Shown here: positions 7,669 to 17,572 of the stretch, piece by piece
Numbering within the stretch: the stretch's first letter is position 1
How the letters are laid out: each line of letters opens with the position of its first letter
Assembly: GCF_017792025.1 (NCBI RefSeq)
Contig: NZ_CP046956.1
Coordinates: 1,054,001-1,118,000, forward strand
DNA length: 64,000 nucleotides
Direction of reading: 5' to 3'
Source of the DNA: Sediminibacillus dalangtanensis
GTDB taxonomy: Bacteria; Bacillota; Bacilli; Bacillales; Amphibacillaceae
Notes under the pieces: model-generated
Databases searched by the model: none
What the model was told of the DNA's origin: nothing
Seen by the model: the letters and a program-made list of their open reading frames with translations, nothing else
Made by a program: the position numbers and the translations under genes

Positions 7669-9756
7669 ATGTTTATTACATCACGAGAAAAATCCATCAT
7701 CAATCTGATTGTTAGAACCTCAGGAAAGCATACCGCACAATCTTTGGCTGCGTTTCTCAATGTAAGCGTAAGGACGATTCAGCGTGATTTGAAATCAGTA
7801 GAAAAATCATTGCGACAATTTCAGTTGGGATTGACCAGAACGTCGAGTGATGGGCTCGTCATCGCTGGAAAAAATGAGCATATTTACCGTCTGATGCAGC
7901 ACCTTTCCAGTCTGAATCCGACAGATGAAACGCCGGAGGAGCGAAAACTTTACCTGTTGATCACTTTGCTGCAGGATGGGCCGTCTTTTAAGACGCAGGT
8001 GCTGGCAAAACAGCTAGGCGTCAGCACGGCGACTTTGAGTGCTTATTTGGATGATTTGGCTGCCTGGCTGGAGAAATTCCGGGTGAGGCTTTCGAGGAAA
8101 CGTGGAGTAGGCGTGGAATTGAACGCACAGGAGTCCGACAAAAGGAAGGCTCTGGCCGGCTACTTTTCCGTGCATTTCCATGAAGAGCTGATCGAGCAAT
8201 TATACTTGCTGCAAAAAGGGAATCAGGTAGAGGGACCTGTGTTGAGTTACTTTTCCCCACAATATCTATTGGAAATAGATACGTTGGTTAGCCGAACGAT
8301 CAATAAGGGACAATCCAGACTTGCCGACAGCGATTACATCGGTTTGGTTATTCATATTTGTATCACCATGCAGCGATCGGAAAATCAATATCTATTGGAG
8401 GAAAATGACCAATCTGTGGACAAATCCTCCATGGAGTACCAGGGAATGAAGCAAATATGCGAAGAGTTGAAACAGAAGTATGGGGTGCCTCTTACGGAAA
8501 AGGATGTGCTATTTCTGTCGGTTATTTTAAAGGGGTCCAAGCTACAGGCTGCTGATGCCATTGAATACGACAGCATCATGCTGGGCAGGTTGATCAAAAA
8601 TGTCATTGCGGATGTTTCCAAACAGCTCCATGTCCATTTGGCGGATGACTTCTCGCTATTTCAGGGTCTGCTCGCGCATATGGAGCCTTCTTTGTTTCGC
8701 CTGCAACAAGAAATGGAATTATTCAACCCTTTGACCGAAGATATAAAGCGGAAATACCCGGTATTGTTCATGGCTGTCAAAAAAAGTTTGGAAGATAACT
8801 TTGAAGATGTCCGGTTTCCGGATGAAGAAGTAGCTTTTATCGTACTTCATTTTGGCTCGGCAATGTTGATGAATGAGGAGAAGACATCGATACAAGCGGT
8901 GGTTGTCTGTCCGACGGGGATAGGTGCTTCGAAAATGCTAGCGAGTCGTATTCAGCAGGAAATCCCGGAAATTGAAAAAGTAGATATATTATCGATCAAC
9001 GACTTTCAACATGCGGATCTGGATTCGTTTGATATCGTCATTTCTACCGTGCGGCTGCCTTTTACAGAATTTGATTACATCCTGGTGAGCCCTTTGCTCA
9101 GCGAAGAAGACACGGAAGCGATCCATGATTTTTTACAACGAAATCTGGAAAAAATGACAAGCAAAAAACACTATCTGCGACCAGCGGAAGAAAATGGATC
9201 TGTAAACCATTCAGAGCAACCGGCAATTCATGATTTGTTGAAGGAAATCAAGGAGGTCCACTCCAGCATAGAAGGAATTCTTGCTAATCTTCGGGTTTAC
9301 CGCCAGCAGCAATCGACTGATCACCGGGAAGTATTGTGGAAAATGGTCGAACAAGCTGAGGACGACAACCTGCTGGAGGATTCGAAAAAAATCGTGAAAG
9401 AGCTTGAGGAACGTGAAAAAAGAGGCGGCTTAGGGATTCCGGGGACGAACATGGGCTTGTACCATTGTCGGGATGATCATATTCAAGAATTGATTTTTCA
9501 AATATCTCATCTAGAGCAGCCTTGTACCATTAAAGGAATGGATGGTCAGGAAGTGCAAATGAAAAACTTGTTGTTAATGCTTGCACCCGATAGCATGAGC
9601 CCTCGTGAGCAGGAAGTCCTTAGCCTGATTAGCACGAGTATAATTGAAAATGATGTCGCTATGATGATTTTTTCATCATCAAACGAAGCCATGATTCGCA
9701 AAAAATTGGAGGACCTGTTTTTGGATTACCTTCAAAATAACTTGATAAAGGAATGA
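7669..9756 (+). CDS. mtlR: Mannitol operon transcriptional activator
   Basis: A 695-residue PRD-type regulator: N-terminal DNA-binding helix-turn-helix (SVRTIQRDLKSVEK, about 30-45), a second winged helix, two PTS regulation domains, an EIIB-like domain with Cys414 (VVCPTGIGAS) and a C-terminal EIIA-like domain with His599 in GLYHCRDDH. In B. subtilis MtlR the corresponding phosphorylation sites are Cys419 and His599, from memory of the literature. A GTG at 7660 could add three residues; the ATG at 7669 gives the N terminus MFITSREK, as expected for the family, and puts the histidine at 599. HPr- and EII-dependent phosphorylation would tie activity to mannitol flux and carbon status. It overlaps mtlD. 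Confidence 0.93.
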   Translation: MFITSREKSIINLIVRTSGKHTAQSLAAFLNVSVRTIQRDLKSVEKSLRQFQLGLTRTSSDGLVIAGKNEHIYRLMQHLSSLNPTDETPEERKLYLLITLLQDGPSFKTQVLAKQLGVSTATLSAYLDDLAAWLEKFRVRLSRKRGVGVELNAQESDKRKALAGYFSVHFHEELIEQLYLLQKGNQVEGPVLSYFSPQYLLEIDTLVSRTINKGQSRLADSDYIGLVIHICITMQRSENQYLLEENDQSVDKSSMEYQGMKQICEELKQKYGVPLTEKDVLFLSVILKGSKLQAADAIEYDSIMLGRLIKNVIADVSKQLHVHLADDFSLFQGLLAHMEPSLFRLQQEMELFNPLTEDIKRKYPVLFMAVKKSLEDNFEDVRFPDEEVAFIVLHFGSAMLMNEEKTSIQAVVVCPTGIGASKMLASRIQQEIPEIEKVDILSINDFQHADLDSFDIVISTVRLPFTEFDYILVSPLLSEEDTEAIHDFLQRNLEKMTSKKHYLRPAEENGSVNHSEQPAIHDLLKEIKEVHSSIEGILANLRVYRQQQSTDHREVLWKMVEQAEDDNLLEDSKKIVKELEEREKRGGLGIPGTNMGLYHCRDDHIQELIFQISHLEQPCTIKGMDGQEVQMKNLLLMLAPDSMSPREQEVLSLISTSIIENDVAMMIFSSSNEAMIRKKLEDLFLDYLQNNLIKE

Positions 9757-10904
9757 TGACGTTGAAACAAACCGTTCACTTTGGTGCAGGAAATATCGGG
9801 CGTGGTTTTATCGGTGGTTTATTCGCCGAGTCTGGTTACCATGTTACTTTTGTCGATATTGCTGACCAAATCATTGATAAATTGAATGAACAAAAAAGCT
9901 ATCAGGTTAAATTGGCTACCGAGCAGGAACAAACGACCACAATTGAAAATGTATCCGGCCTAAACAATATGAAGCAGGAAGAGGAAGTGATCGAAGCGAT
10001 CAAGGGTGCCGTATATCTGACCACGGCAATCGGACCGAACATTCTACCGCGGATTGCTCCGTTGATTGCCCGTGGGTTATCAGAGCGTGTCTATGAAACG
10101 GATGAACCCCTCTATGTCATTGCTTGTGAAAACCAAATCTCTGCTACTGATATCTTGAAAAAACATATCTTGGACAATCTGGATGAGGACACCAAAGAAA
10201 GACTGGAAGGCAGGGTGTTTTTCTTCAACTCTGCAGTCGACAGAATTGTTCCTATCCAGGAAGATCCAGAGTCGCTTGATGTTCTGGTCGAGCCATACTT
10301 TGAATGGGTAGTCGAAACAAAACAAACTATCCCGCCAATTGAAGGAATGACGGTCGTTGAGGAGCTGGCACCTTTTATTGAGCGTAAACTATTCACTGTA
10401 AATACAGGTCATGCAGTGATTGCTTACTTTGGTTATCTTGCTGGAAAGAGTACAATTGATAAAACATTGGCAGACGAGACGATTGCTAAGCAAGTACAAG
10501 AAACCTTGAAAGAAACCGGTGCCTATCTCGTGAGGCAGTATGGACTGAATGAAGAAGAACATCTCGCCTATATCCAAAAAAACATCGAGCGCTTTAAAAA
10601 TCCGTACCTGAACGATGCTGTTACCAGAGTGGGCCGTGCTCCGATGCGTAAGCTAGGACCAGAGGACAGGCTGATCCGCCCGGCAACAGAGGCCCAGAAA
10701 GCGGGATTGTCGTTCACAAATTTAGCGAAGGCGATCGCAGCAGCACTGCTTTTTGACTACGAAGAAGATGAAGAAGCCGTGAAAATTCAGGAAATGCTCA
10801 AGGAGCATGGACCGGCATATGTGCTGAAAGAAGTGAGTGGCCTGGATGAAGGCAGTGAAATCAGCAAAAAAGTAATCGAGCAATACCATGCATTGAAACA
10901 ATAA
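9753..10904 (+). CDS. mtlD: Mannitol-1-phosphate 5-dehydrogenase
   Basis: A protein of about 383 residues oxidising mannitol 1-phosphate to fructose 6-phosphate with NAD+, the step after MtlA. The N-terminal dinucleotide-binding motif is HFGAGNIGRGFIG, and the long-chain mannitol dehydrogenase C-terminal domain follows (catalytic region near KLFTVNTGHAVIAYFGYL). It overlaps the mtlR stop by four bases (ATGA), so translation is coupled. The start is ambiguous: ATG at 9753 or 9756, or TTG at 9762, which has the better distance to AAAGGA and gives MKQTVHFGAGN, closest to known MtlD proteins. It ends the operon, with a strong terminator. Confidence 0.96.
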   Translation: MMTLKQTVHFGAGNIGRGFIGGLFAESGYHVTFVDIADQIIDKLNEQKSYQVKLATEQEQTTTIENVSGLNNMKQEEEVIEAIKGAVYLTTAIGPNILPRIAPLIARGLSERVYETDEPLYVIACENQISATDILKKHILDNLDEDTKERLEGRVFFFNSAVDRIVPIQEDPESLDVLVEPYFEWVVETKQTIPPIEGMTVVEELAPFIERKLFTVNTGHAVIAYFGYLAGKSTIDKTLADETIAKQVQETLKETGAYLVRQYGLNEEEHLAYIQKNIERFKNPYLNDAVTRVGRAPMRKLGPEDRLIRPATEAQKAGLSFTNLAKAIAAALLFDYEEDEEAVKIQEMLKEHGPAYVLKEVSGLDEGSEISKKVIEQYHALKQ

Positions 10905-10918
10905 AATTCAGTTATGAT

Positions 10919-10954
10919 GAAAACGCCTGGAGGAATGCCTTCAGGCGTTTTTGT
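10919..10954 (+). terminator. Terminator of the mtl operon
   Basis: AAAACGCCTGGAGG pairs with CCTTCAGGCGTTTT with one mismatch around a 4-nt loop, followed by Ts. Confidence 0.9.
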
Positions 10955-11048
10955 TAGCTTTTTTTATGTAGGGTCGTAATAAATATAAACTACGACATAG
11001 CTTGAATGCGTCTTCCTAACTTCCTACTTTTATTGAGTTGGAGTTCGG

Positions 11049-11175
11049 CGCTGCGGAAATATCCTGCGCTTTCCGCGGGCGGCTGGTGAGCTTCCTCGAG
11101 CTAACGCTCTGCAGGATCTCACCGAGGCCTTTCCTCCCGCAGGAGTCTCCGGGTATTTCCTTCGCTTGGACCAGC
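11049..11175 (+). repeat. GC-rich dispersed repeat (family 2), forward arm
   Basis: Begins CGCTGCGGAAAT, continues GCGCTTTCCGCGGGCGGC, and ends near CCCGCAGGAGTCTC and TTTCCTTCGCT. A close copy lies at 41084-41198. An inverted degenerate copy follows at 11396-11505, so the two form a large palindromic pair. The whole 10955-11730 interval has no credible gene; open frames at 11030-11236 and 11256-11575 lie in these repeats. Confidence 0.8.
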
Positions 11176-11395
11176 TTCCTGTTTCTAACGGAGAGTATTT
11201 TCCATTCTCACTTTTAAATGTATTTTCTTCATCCACTAAACATTGATTGTGTGAGTCAGCAATCTGTCAGAGATAGGAACTGTTTTCGTTTTTCGGAGGC
11301 TTCATTAAGGTTTTGACTCTGCAGAATATTATCCACAGACACAATGTATAAGGGATAAGTTCTTCTATGGAGAGATTCGTTACCAAGCTGCGAGA

Positions 11396-11505
11396 AAATG
11401 CGAGACTCCTGTGGGAATGGAACAGTCTGAAGACCCCGCAGCTGGCGTTTTTCCAGCGAGGAGGCTGAAGCGTTCCCCACGGAAAGCGAGTGTTTTTCCG
11501 CAGCG
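11396..11505 (-). repeat. GC-rich dispersed repeat (family 2), inverted arm
   Basis: The reverse complement starts CGCTGCGGAAAAACACTCGC and ends CACAGGAGTCTCGCAT, the same module as at 11049-11175 in the opposite orientation, but more diverged. Confidence 0.7.
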
Positions 11506-11730
11506 TTGGATTAGCACTCATTCTGTTAAGACTAGGAGGAAGAGACATCAGGGTTATGTCGCAGTTTCTAACCAATACGAAATATTAACAGTGGAAGGGT
11601 AATTATTTTGTCATTGAACGGTTAATGACGGGCGGACCGGATAAAAATACGTTTTTAAACAAAACTAACAGATAGAAGGTTTCATATTCCTATTTACAAT
11701 TCCTCATAACTTTCAGGAAAGGAAGATAAC

Positions 11731-13353
11731 ATGAAAAATCGCTTAATTGATTGGCCGACTTTTATTGGAGCTTTAATAATATTGCTGGCAGTTACCATCC
11801 CGCTAGTCTTGTTTCCTGAACAGGGAGAAGCATTTGTCCTGGCGGCCAATGATTTTGTCACCCAAAACTTCGGCGTTGTTTATTTGCTCGTCGGCTTTGT
11901 TTTGTTTTTCTTTCTGATATACGTGGCGTTTAGCGTGAACGGACACATAAAACTGGGCGAAAAAGACGAAAAGCCAGAGTTTAACACTTTTTCCTGGGCG
12001 GCTATGTTGTTTTGTGCCGGAATTGGTTCCAGTATTTTGTACTGGGGAACGATTGAATGGGCGTACTATTATCAGGCTCCACCCTTTGGGATTGAAACAG
12101 GTTCCAAAGAGGCAATCCAGTGGGCCAGTTCTTACGGAATATTCCATTGGGGGCCGATTGCCTGGGCGATTTATACTCTTCCGGCATTGCCGATGGCTTA
12201 CTTTTATTACGTCCGGAAGAAACCGGTGTTAAAAATAAGTGAAGCTTGCCGGCCATTGATCGGGCGGCTGACTGATGGTCCTGTCGGTAAACTAATCGAT
12301 ATTTTGTTTATGTTCGGATTGATGGGCGGGGCAGGTACTACACTTGCCCTTGGAGCACCGATGATTGCGGAGGGTGTTTCCCGGCTGACGGGCCTGCCCG
12401 CGAATATGACCATGCAGACGATTATCCTGATTTTGTGTACGACGATTTTCGCTATCAGCGCTTATTCGGGGCTGCGGAAGGGTATCAAAGTGCTCAGTGA
12501 TTTGAATCTTTGGCTGGCTATCTTTTTGCTGGCATTCATTTTTGTATTCGGCCCGACTACCTTCATTGCTGAGACGACGACCAATAGTATCGGCTTGATC
12601 TTGGATAATTTTTTTCATATGAGCACGTGGACAGAACCATTCAATAATTTAGGGCCGTTCGAACGTACAGGTTTTCCAGAAGGATGGACGGTATTCTATT
12701 GGGCATGGTGGCTTGTATATGCCCCATTTGTTGGCTTGTTTGTCGCGAAAATTTCCCGTGGCCGGACGATTCGCCAAATGGTTCTTGGAACGATTATTTA
12801 TGGTTCGCTTGGTAGTTTATTGTTTTTTGGTATCATGGGGAACTTCGGACTGTATATGCAGCTTACCGGTCAGTTCGATGTAGTTAGTGTGTTGAATGAC
12901 CAAGGTGCACCTTATGCGATTATCAGCATAATCAATCAACTGCCATGGGCGCCTTTGATTATCCTTGTTTTTACCGTCTTGGCGATTATCTTTCTAGCAA
13001 CCACGTTTGATTCAAGCTCCTATATTCTTGCTTCTGTTGTCCAGTCGGAAGTGGAGGATGAACCATTACGCTGGAATCGTTTGTTTTGGGCATTCACCCT
13101 ATGTTTGATGCCGTTGGTGCTGATGTTTATCGGTGGGTTGTCGACGTTACAGACAGCAAGCATTGTCGGTGGTTTTCCGTTATTGTTTATCATGCTTATG
13201 TTGGCATGGTCGTTCATGAAAGCATCCACCGATGACTTGAAGGCATCCGAACACTATAAACCGAAAACAATCAATCTTGACTCCAAAAAGATATTGCAGC
13301 GGTTGAGGCGAAAGAGGAAAAGGCAGGAAAAGCCTGATGAACCAGAAAGCTGA
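11731..13353 (+). CDS. BCCT-family transporter (glycine betaine/choline/carnitine type)
   Basis: A 540-residue protein with 12 hydrophobic segments and the BCCT signature. The tryptophan-rich segment TVFYWAWWLVYAPFVGLF lies near residue 320 and is followed by AKISRGRTIRQM. GMG-type glycines occur in FMFGLMGGAGTTLALG. The family imports quaternary ammonium osmolytes with sodium or protons; the basic C-terminal tail (RLRRKRKRQ) may take part in osmosensing, as in BetP/OpuD. The start ATG follows AGGAAAGGAAG. It stands alone. A role in osmoprotection fits a halotolerant host, but the exact substrate is not readable. Confidence 0.93.
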   Translation: MKNRLIDWPTFIGALIILLAVTIPLVLFPEQGEAFVLAANDFVTQNFGVVYLLVGFVLFFFLIYVAFSVNGHIKLGEKDEKPEFNTFSWAAMLFCAGIGSSILYWGTIEWAYYYQAPPFGIETGSKEAIQWASSYGIFHWGPIAWAIYTLPALPMAYFYYVRKKPVLKISEACRPLIGRLTDGPVGKLIDILFMFGLMGGAGTTLALGAPMIAEGVSRLTGLPANMTMQTIILILCTTIFAISAYSGLRKGIKVLSDLNLWLAIFLLAFIFVFGPTTFIAETTTNSIGLILDNFFHMSTWTEPFNNLGPFERTGFPEGWTVFYWAWWLVYAPFVGLFVAKISRGRTIRQMVLGTIIYGSLGSLLFFGIMGNFGLYMQLTGQFDVVSVLNDQGAPYAIISIINQLPWAPLIILVFTVLAIIFLATTFDSSSYILASVVQSEVEDEPLRWNRLFWAFTLCLMPLVLMFIGGLSTLQTASIVGGFPLLFIMLMLAWSFMKASTDDLKASEHYKPKTINLDSKKILQRLRRKRKRQEKPDEPES

Positions 13354-13410
13354 TCGGAGTTTGCTAGTGAAGGATAAACGTTCCAATATGCCCTTTAGTT
13401 CTCTTCTTCA

Positions 13411-13434
13411 TAATCCCTCCTATCCATCCGATAT
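13411..13434 (+). promoter_or_regulatory. Possible sigma-D promoter of hemAT
   Basis: CCGATAT at 13428-13434 matches the flagellar sigma-D -10 element. A TAAT at 13411 is a weak -35 with a spacer shorter than consensus. B. subtilis hemAT belongs to the motility/chemotaxis regulon, which makes the guess reasonable. Confidence 0.35.
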
Positions 13435-13475
13435 TAAATAAGAAGGAAATAAAAGGAATATATGGGGGAAAAGTC

Positions 13476-14777
13476 ATGCAGTTAGGGTTTAAAAAGAGAA
13501 AAGAAACAAGCAGGGGGACTTTTATCGACGAAACACTTGTCGGGAACACAAGGATGAACATCGATCATTATCAAGATTTAAAGAAACAAATCAAAATGAT
13601 CAACCTGCAAAAACAGGATTTAGTGGTGCTCGTTTCCTTGAAGCCTTTTGTTCAGGAGAATATCCATGCTATCGTGGAACAGTTTTACCGCAATTTGAAG
13701 CATGAAAGTTCTTTGATGGGCATCATTGAAAGCAATAGTTCGGTCGACAGGCTGAAACAAACACTACTCGTCCACATTCAAGAGATGTTTGACGGGAAGA
13801 TCGACGATGATTTTATTGATAAACGGCTGAAAATTGCTCATATACATTTTAAAATCGGGTTGCAGCCCAAGTGGTATATGTGCGCCTTCCAAGACTTATT
13901 GCTGTCTCTTATTGCCATCATCCACGAAAAAATACAAACAAAAGAAGAATCGCTCAAGGCGATCGAAGCCGTAACTAAAATATTGAGCCTGGAGCAACAA
14001 CTCGTATTGGATGCTTTCCAGCAAGAAAATGAGAAGACCCATCGTGAACAAGAGGAAGAGATGAATCTGTTGCACAGTGAAATCAAGGATACCTCCTCCG
14101 AATTGGCAGCTGTGTTTGAAGAAACCACAGGATCGATCGGAGAGCTGGTGGCTAACTTAGAAGGGATTCTGCGTATTTCTAAAGAGGGAACCGAAACATC
14201 TATGGATGTTGAACAGACATCCATCACCGGAAAACAAGACCTGGAAAGTCAGCAGGAAAAAATGACGGATATTAATGACCGGATGGAAAAAATCAAAAAA
14301 GAAACAGAGAGTCTCCTGGAAATATCCAATCAAATAGGAGAAGTTGTCACCATTGTAACCGGAATTGCAGAGCAAACGAATTTGCTAGCCTTAAATGCCT
14401 CGATTGAAGCTGCCAGAGCAGGTGAACATGGGAAAGGGTTTACTGTAGTCGCCGATGAAGTACGGAAGCTGGCCGAAGAAACAAAGAATTCGGTAGCAAG
14501 TGTCTCCGAGCTTGTTGGAAAAACGGACGCTCAAATCAATGGTGTTTCTTCCTACATTTCGGAAGTTAGGGAGTTAATCCATAACGGAACGGATGACATG
14601 AAACAAATCAATCAAGTGTTTGACACGATTGTATTAAAAATGAAGCAAAGCAAGAATCAAAGTGATTCGATTGAGGTGGAAATCGAAACCTTCAAAAGCA
14701 GTCTGGATGAAGTAAATAATGCTGTGACACATGTAGCCGGATCCATTGATGGGCTGGTGGAATTGACGAAAAAATAA
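13476..14777 (+). CDS. hemAT: HemAT-type globin-coupled chemotaxis transducer
   Basis: A 433-residue soluble methyl-accepting chemotaxis protein. Residues 1 to about 175 form the protoglobin (sensor globin) domain. The heme-ligand region [20 protein letters not shown] has His122 and His124; His124 aligns best with the proximal His123 I recall for B. subtilis HemAT. The C-terminal signalling domain contains the invariant hairpin tip [19 protein letters not shown] and [17 protein letters not shown], which contact CheA/CheW. No membrane segments. The expected role is aerotaxis through oxygen binding to heme. It is monocistronic, with a terminator at 14821. Confidence 0.95.
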   Translation: MQLGFKKRKETSRGTFIDETLVGNTRMNIDHYQDLKKQIKMINLQKQDLVVLVSLKPFVQENIHAIVEQFYRNLKHESSLMGIIESNSSVDRLKQTLLVHIQEMFDGKIDDDFIDKRLKIAHIHFKIGLQPKWYMCAFQDLLLSLIAIIHEKIQTKEESLKAIEAVTKILSLEQQLVLDAFQQENEKTHREQEEEMNLLHSEIKDTSSELAAVFEETTGSIGELVANLEGILRISKEGTETSMDVEQTSITGKQDLESQQEKMTDINDRMEKIKKETESLLEISNQIGEVVTIVTGIAEQTNLLALNASIEAARAGEHGKGFTVVADEVRKLAEETKNSVASVSELVGKTDAQINGVSSYISEVRELIHNGTDDMKQINQVFDTIVLKMKQSKNQSDSIEVEIETFKSSLDEVNNAVTHVAGSIDGLVELTKK

Positions 14778-14820
14778 ATTTAAATAATTCTAGTCTTTCT
14801 TAGCAGTTTCTTCCGATAGG

Positions 14821-14856
14821 ATCATCAGCGTTTTCCACGATGCTGGTGATTTTTTG
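14821..14856 (+). terminator. Terminator of hemAT
   Basis: ATCATCAGC (14821-14829) pairs with GCTGGTGAT (14842-14850, one G-U), followed by six Ts. Confidence 0.75.
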
Positions 14857-14860
14857 TCTT

Positions 14861-14960
14861 TGTATAGGAAATGATAAATTTAACTGTCTGTGGGTCATGC
14901 AGGCGTTGCCACAGGACGTGGCGGCCCTAGCCTGTACTCCTTTAAACAGGTCTTGCGCTT
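14861..14960 (+). repeat. Modular dispersed repeat, copy lacking module A
   Basis: The leader TGTATAGGAAATGATAAATT runs to CTGTCTGTGG and then jumps straight to module B (GGGTCATGCAGGCGTTGCC) and a shortened tail. Compared with copy 1 the whole segment between two TGTGG sequences is missing. It sits directly behind the hemAT terminator. Confidence 0.8.
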
Positions 14961-15288
14961 ATTCTTTAGGTTGTTGGATTTGAAAGTGATAGCGCTAAGC
15001 ATTAGCGCGTGTTATCCATCTACGAAAAAACACCCGCTTTCCGCAGGAAGCTGGAGGGGGGGATTTCAGTAATTCCTTTTTTTTTTACGCTGAATTCTTT
15101 CTTTATGTTCCCTCTGCTGACCTCAGGTATCCTCTTATTCAACCAAGACATGTTTTCTCATCGTTTTTTGCATACCTTCATCTCTGGGAGACAAGGTTAT
15201 GTAAAATATTACACCTGTTTCTGTATATAAGTTCTACCTCTTTCATCTCCTTATATACTCTCAATGAGAATAAAAAAGGAGTGAGGAA
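14961..15288. other. Intergenic region with a family-2 repeat remnant
   Basis: CACCCGCTTTCCGCAGGAAG at 15031-15050 is a fragment of the GC-rich repeat. The rest is AT-rich. The lipase promoter should lie at about 15190-15260, but no consensus pair stands out. Confidence 0.4.
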
Positions 15289-16785
15289 ATGCTGAAAAAG
15301 GTGCTGGTTGTATTTGTTCTGTTGTTTGGTCTACTTCCCGCAGCGGTACTGGCGGGGTCATTTGGAAAAGGGGATCCTCCAGGGAATCCAGGAGAATGGT
15401 ATGTCGGTACAACACCTTCCAATGGTTCGGATGCCAATCATCCCATTTTGTTCGTTCACGGTCTCAACAGTTCTTCCTCCACATGGTGGGAAGAAAATGA
15501 CATGTATGATACAGCTTTTGTAAATGGATTTGAAACAGCGTTTATCGATTTATATCCGACCAGGGATATGTGGGACAATGGAGAGTTGCTTGCTCAGAAG
15601 TTGCAGGAAGTATATTCTTTTTATGGAGAAAAGGTTGTCGTCGTGGCTCATAGTAAAGGTGGGATCGATGTTCAGTCTGCTGTGGTTCACTACGGGGCAG
15701 CACCATATGTCGAGAAAGTCATTACCTTGTCGACCCCACACCACGGCAGCCAGCTTGCTGATCTTGCTTACAGTAGCTGGGCCGGTTGGCTGGCGGAAAT
15801 ATTGGGAAGCAAAAATGATGCGACCTACTCGCTCCAGACTGGTTACATGGCGAATTTCCGATCCATTACGGATCAGGTTACAGGCGAAATTCCTTTTTTC
15901 ACGTTTGGGGGAACGGAGCGAGGAAGCTTTGGCAGCTCACTGTATTGGGGAGGTTTGTATCTGAGCAGTTATGGACCGAATGACGGTACTGTGACAGTCG
16001 CAAGCTCCAGGCTGCCTTATGGAATGGAGATAAGCGCTGGGGCATGGAATCACCAGACCATTAAACAAGGGAGCTCTACCTTTGAACTGTTTTCTGGCTT
16101 TTTATCTGAAACTGGAGAAGAAACTCAAACCTTGAACACACCTTCTCCATTAGAGAAAAACGAACAGGCGGTTCAACAGGATGAGCAGTATGGATTTATA
16201 CTAAGAGGCGGTCAGTCACAAGGGAAACAGACAGAATCTTTTTATGTAGAAAAGGGGGCGGAAGGATTACAAGTCGACTGGATAAGTGATGAAAAAAATC
16301 CACGATTACAACTTGTGGGTCCGGACCGAAAAACATATACAGCCTTTTCCATAGAAGCAGATAAGACGGATTATTTAATGGGAGCGTACCATCATCGGAT
16401 TTTGATATCAAAACCAATCTCTGGTAAGTGGTCGATTTCAGCTGACACTGATCAGACGCAACATTACTTGCTTCAAGCAGCTATCGATAGTCCACTTAAT
16501 AGGAACCTGAAGGTTGAGATGGTGGATAATCAATTTAACGTTGCTGCAATTGATCAAGCAAAACAACCGACTGTAACCGTGAAACTGGAGAAATATAAAA
16601 ATAGTCAGCAACAAACACAGGTGGTACACCATCTTGATCGGGCTTCCAATTACCGCTTGCCAGATTTGGGAGCGGGAGTGTATAACGTAACATTCGATAT
16701 TCAAGGTGAGAGTGGAGGAGAGAAATATCAACGGACGGTTGTAAAATCGATTTATGTAGATGATAAAGGGAGGATGTATCCATGA
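15289..16785 (+). CDS. Secreted alpha/beta-hydrolase (lipase/esterase)
   Basis: A 498-residue protein with a Sec signal peptide (MLKKVLVVFVLLFGLLPAAV, then ALA/G, cleavage near residue 22). The lipase domain starts with the oxyanion motif HPILFVHGLNSSSSTWWE; the nucleophile is Ser122 in AHSKGG (GxSxG with Ala at the first position, as in Bacillus lipases), followed by STPHHGS typical of triacylglycerol lipases. The last ~230 residues are a beta-rich extension of unknown function. The start ATG follows AAAAAAGGAGTGAGG. It is probably extracellular or wall-associated. Natural substrates are unknown; lipase activity is inferred from the catalytic motif. Confidence 0.9.
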   Translation: MLKKVLVVFVLLFGLLPAAVLAGSFGKGDPPGNPGEWYVGTTPSNGSDANHPILFVHGLNSSSSTWWEENDMYDTAFVNGFETAFIDLYPTRDMWDNGELLAQKLQEVYSFYGEKVVVVAHSKGGIDVQSAVVHYGAAPYVEKVITLSTPHHGSQLADLAYSSWAGWLAEILGSKNDATYSLQTGYMANFRSITDQVTGEIPFFTFGGTERGSFGSSLYWGGLYLSSYGPNDGTVTVASSRLPYGMEISAGAWNHQTIKQGSSTFELFSGFLSETGEETQTLNTPSPLEKNEQAVQQDEQYGFILRGGQSQGKQTESFYVEKGAEGLQVDWISDEKNPRLQLVGPDRKTYTAFSIEADKTDYLMGAYHHRILISKPISGKWSISADTDQTQHYLLQAAIDSPLNRNLKVEMVDNQFNVAAIDQAKQPTVTVKLEKYKNSQQQTQVVHHLDRASNYRLPDLGAGVYNVTFDIQGESGGEKYQRTVVKSIYVDDKGRMYP

Positions 16786-16831
16786 CTTTCATGAAAAGGA
16801 GACAGCACTGAGTAGGAAATAAGCAGGAAGA

Positions 16832-16850
16832 GCCAGCTTTTTCAGCTGAC
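16832..16850. terminator. Weak hairpin between lipase and rpsN
   Basis: GCCAGCT (16832-16838) pairs with AGCTGAC (16844-16850, one G-U) without a real T tract. It lies between convergent genes and may end both. Confidence 0.35.
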
Positions 16851-16856
16851 CCGTGA

Positions 16857-17108
<252 letters not shown>

Positions 17109-17188
17109 TTATACCATACTATGGATGAATAAGATAATGGGAAAGTCACCCAATAGAAAAAGGCTTGTACCAGAAAGTCTATGTAAAT

Positions 17189-17554
17189 TCATCTGGCCAA
17201 TTGTTCCCACTGTCCATAGTAATAATAAATCTCTTCCAGCACACTTTGATCATCTTCGGCTTCGACAGCGCCGCGAATGCGGGCGATCGTTCCGTCTATT
17301 TCCAACAGTTGTTCTTTTTCTACACTGAATTGTATGCGCCGTGCGATTTTATCCCAGGCTTTTTCCATCTTGGCGGTTTCCGTCTTTACCTTGCTCCAGT
17401 CTTTGTTTTTTACACCAGCTTCAATAAGTTGAATGGATTCATATAGACGATCATCTTTTCCAAGTGGCTGTTTTAGAAAGGCGCCACTATTCATAACGGC
17501 AATGAAAACAGACAAGGTTAATAATGGAATAAAGTATAAAAGAAACTTTTTCAT
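17189..17554 (-). CDS. DUF4363 family protein
   Basis: A 121-residue protein with an N-terminal membrane anchor (about residues 4-23) and a helical, charged extracytoplasmic domain. The pattern of short helices with conserved Trp (KDWSKV, MEKAWDKI, YYYYGQWEQ) fits DUF4363, whose genes often lie directly downstream of DUF421 genes, as here (18-base gap, same strand). No enzyme motif is visible and the function is unknown. The start ATG has GGAGGGA upstream at good spacing. Confidence 0.75.
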   Translation of the reverse strand: MKKFLLYFIPLLTLSVFIAVMNSGAFLKQPLGKDDRLYESIQLIEAGVKNKDWSKVKTETAKMEKAWDKIARRIQFSVEKEQLLEIDGTIARIRGAVEAEDDQSVLEEIYYYYGQWEQLAR

Positions 17555-17572
17555 CAGTGGTTCCCTCCGTCC

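Noticed and set aside
11030..11602. Several 60-100 codon open frames over the 11.0-11.6 kb interval
   Set aside because: They lie in the GC-rich repeats on both strands, without ribosome binding sites or protein motifs.
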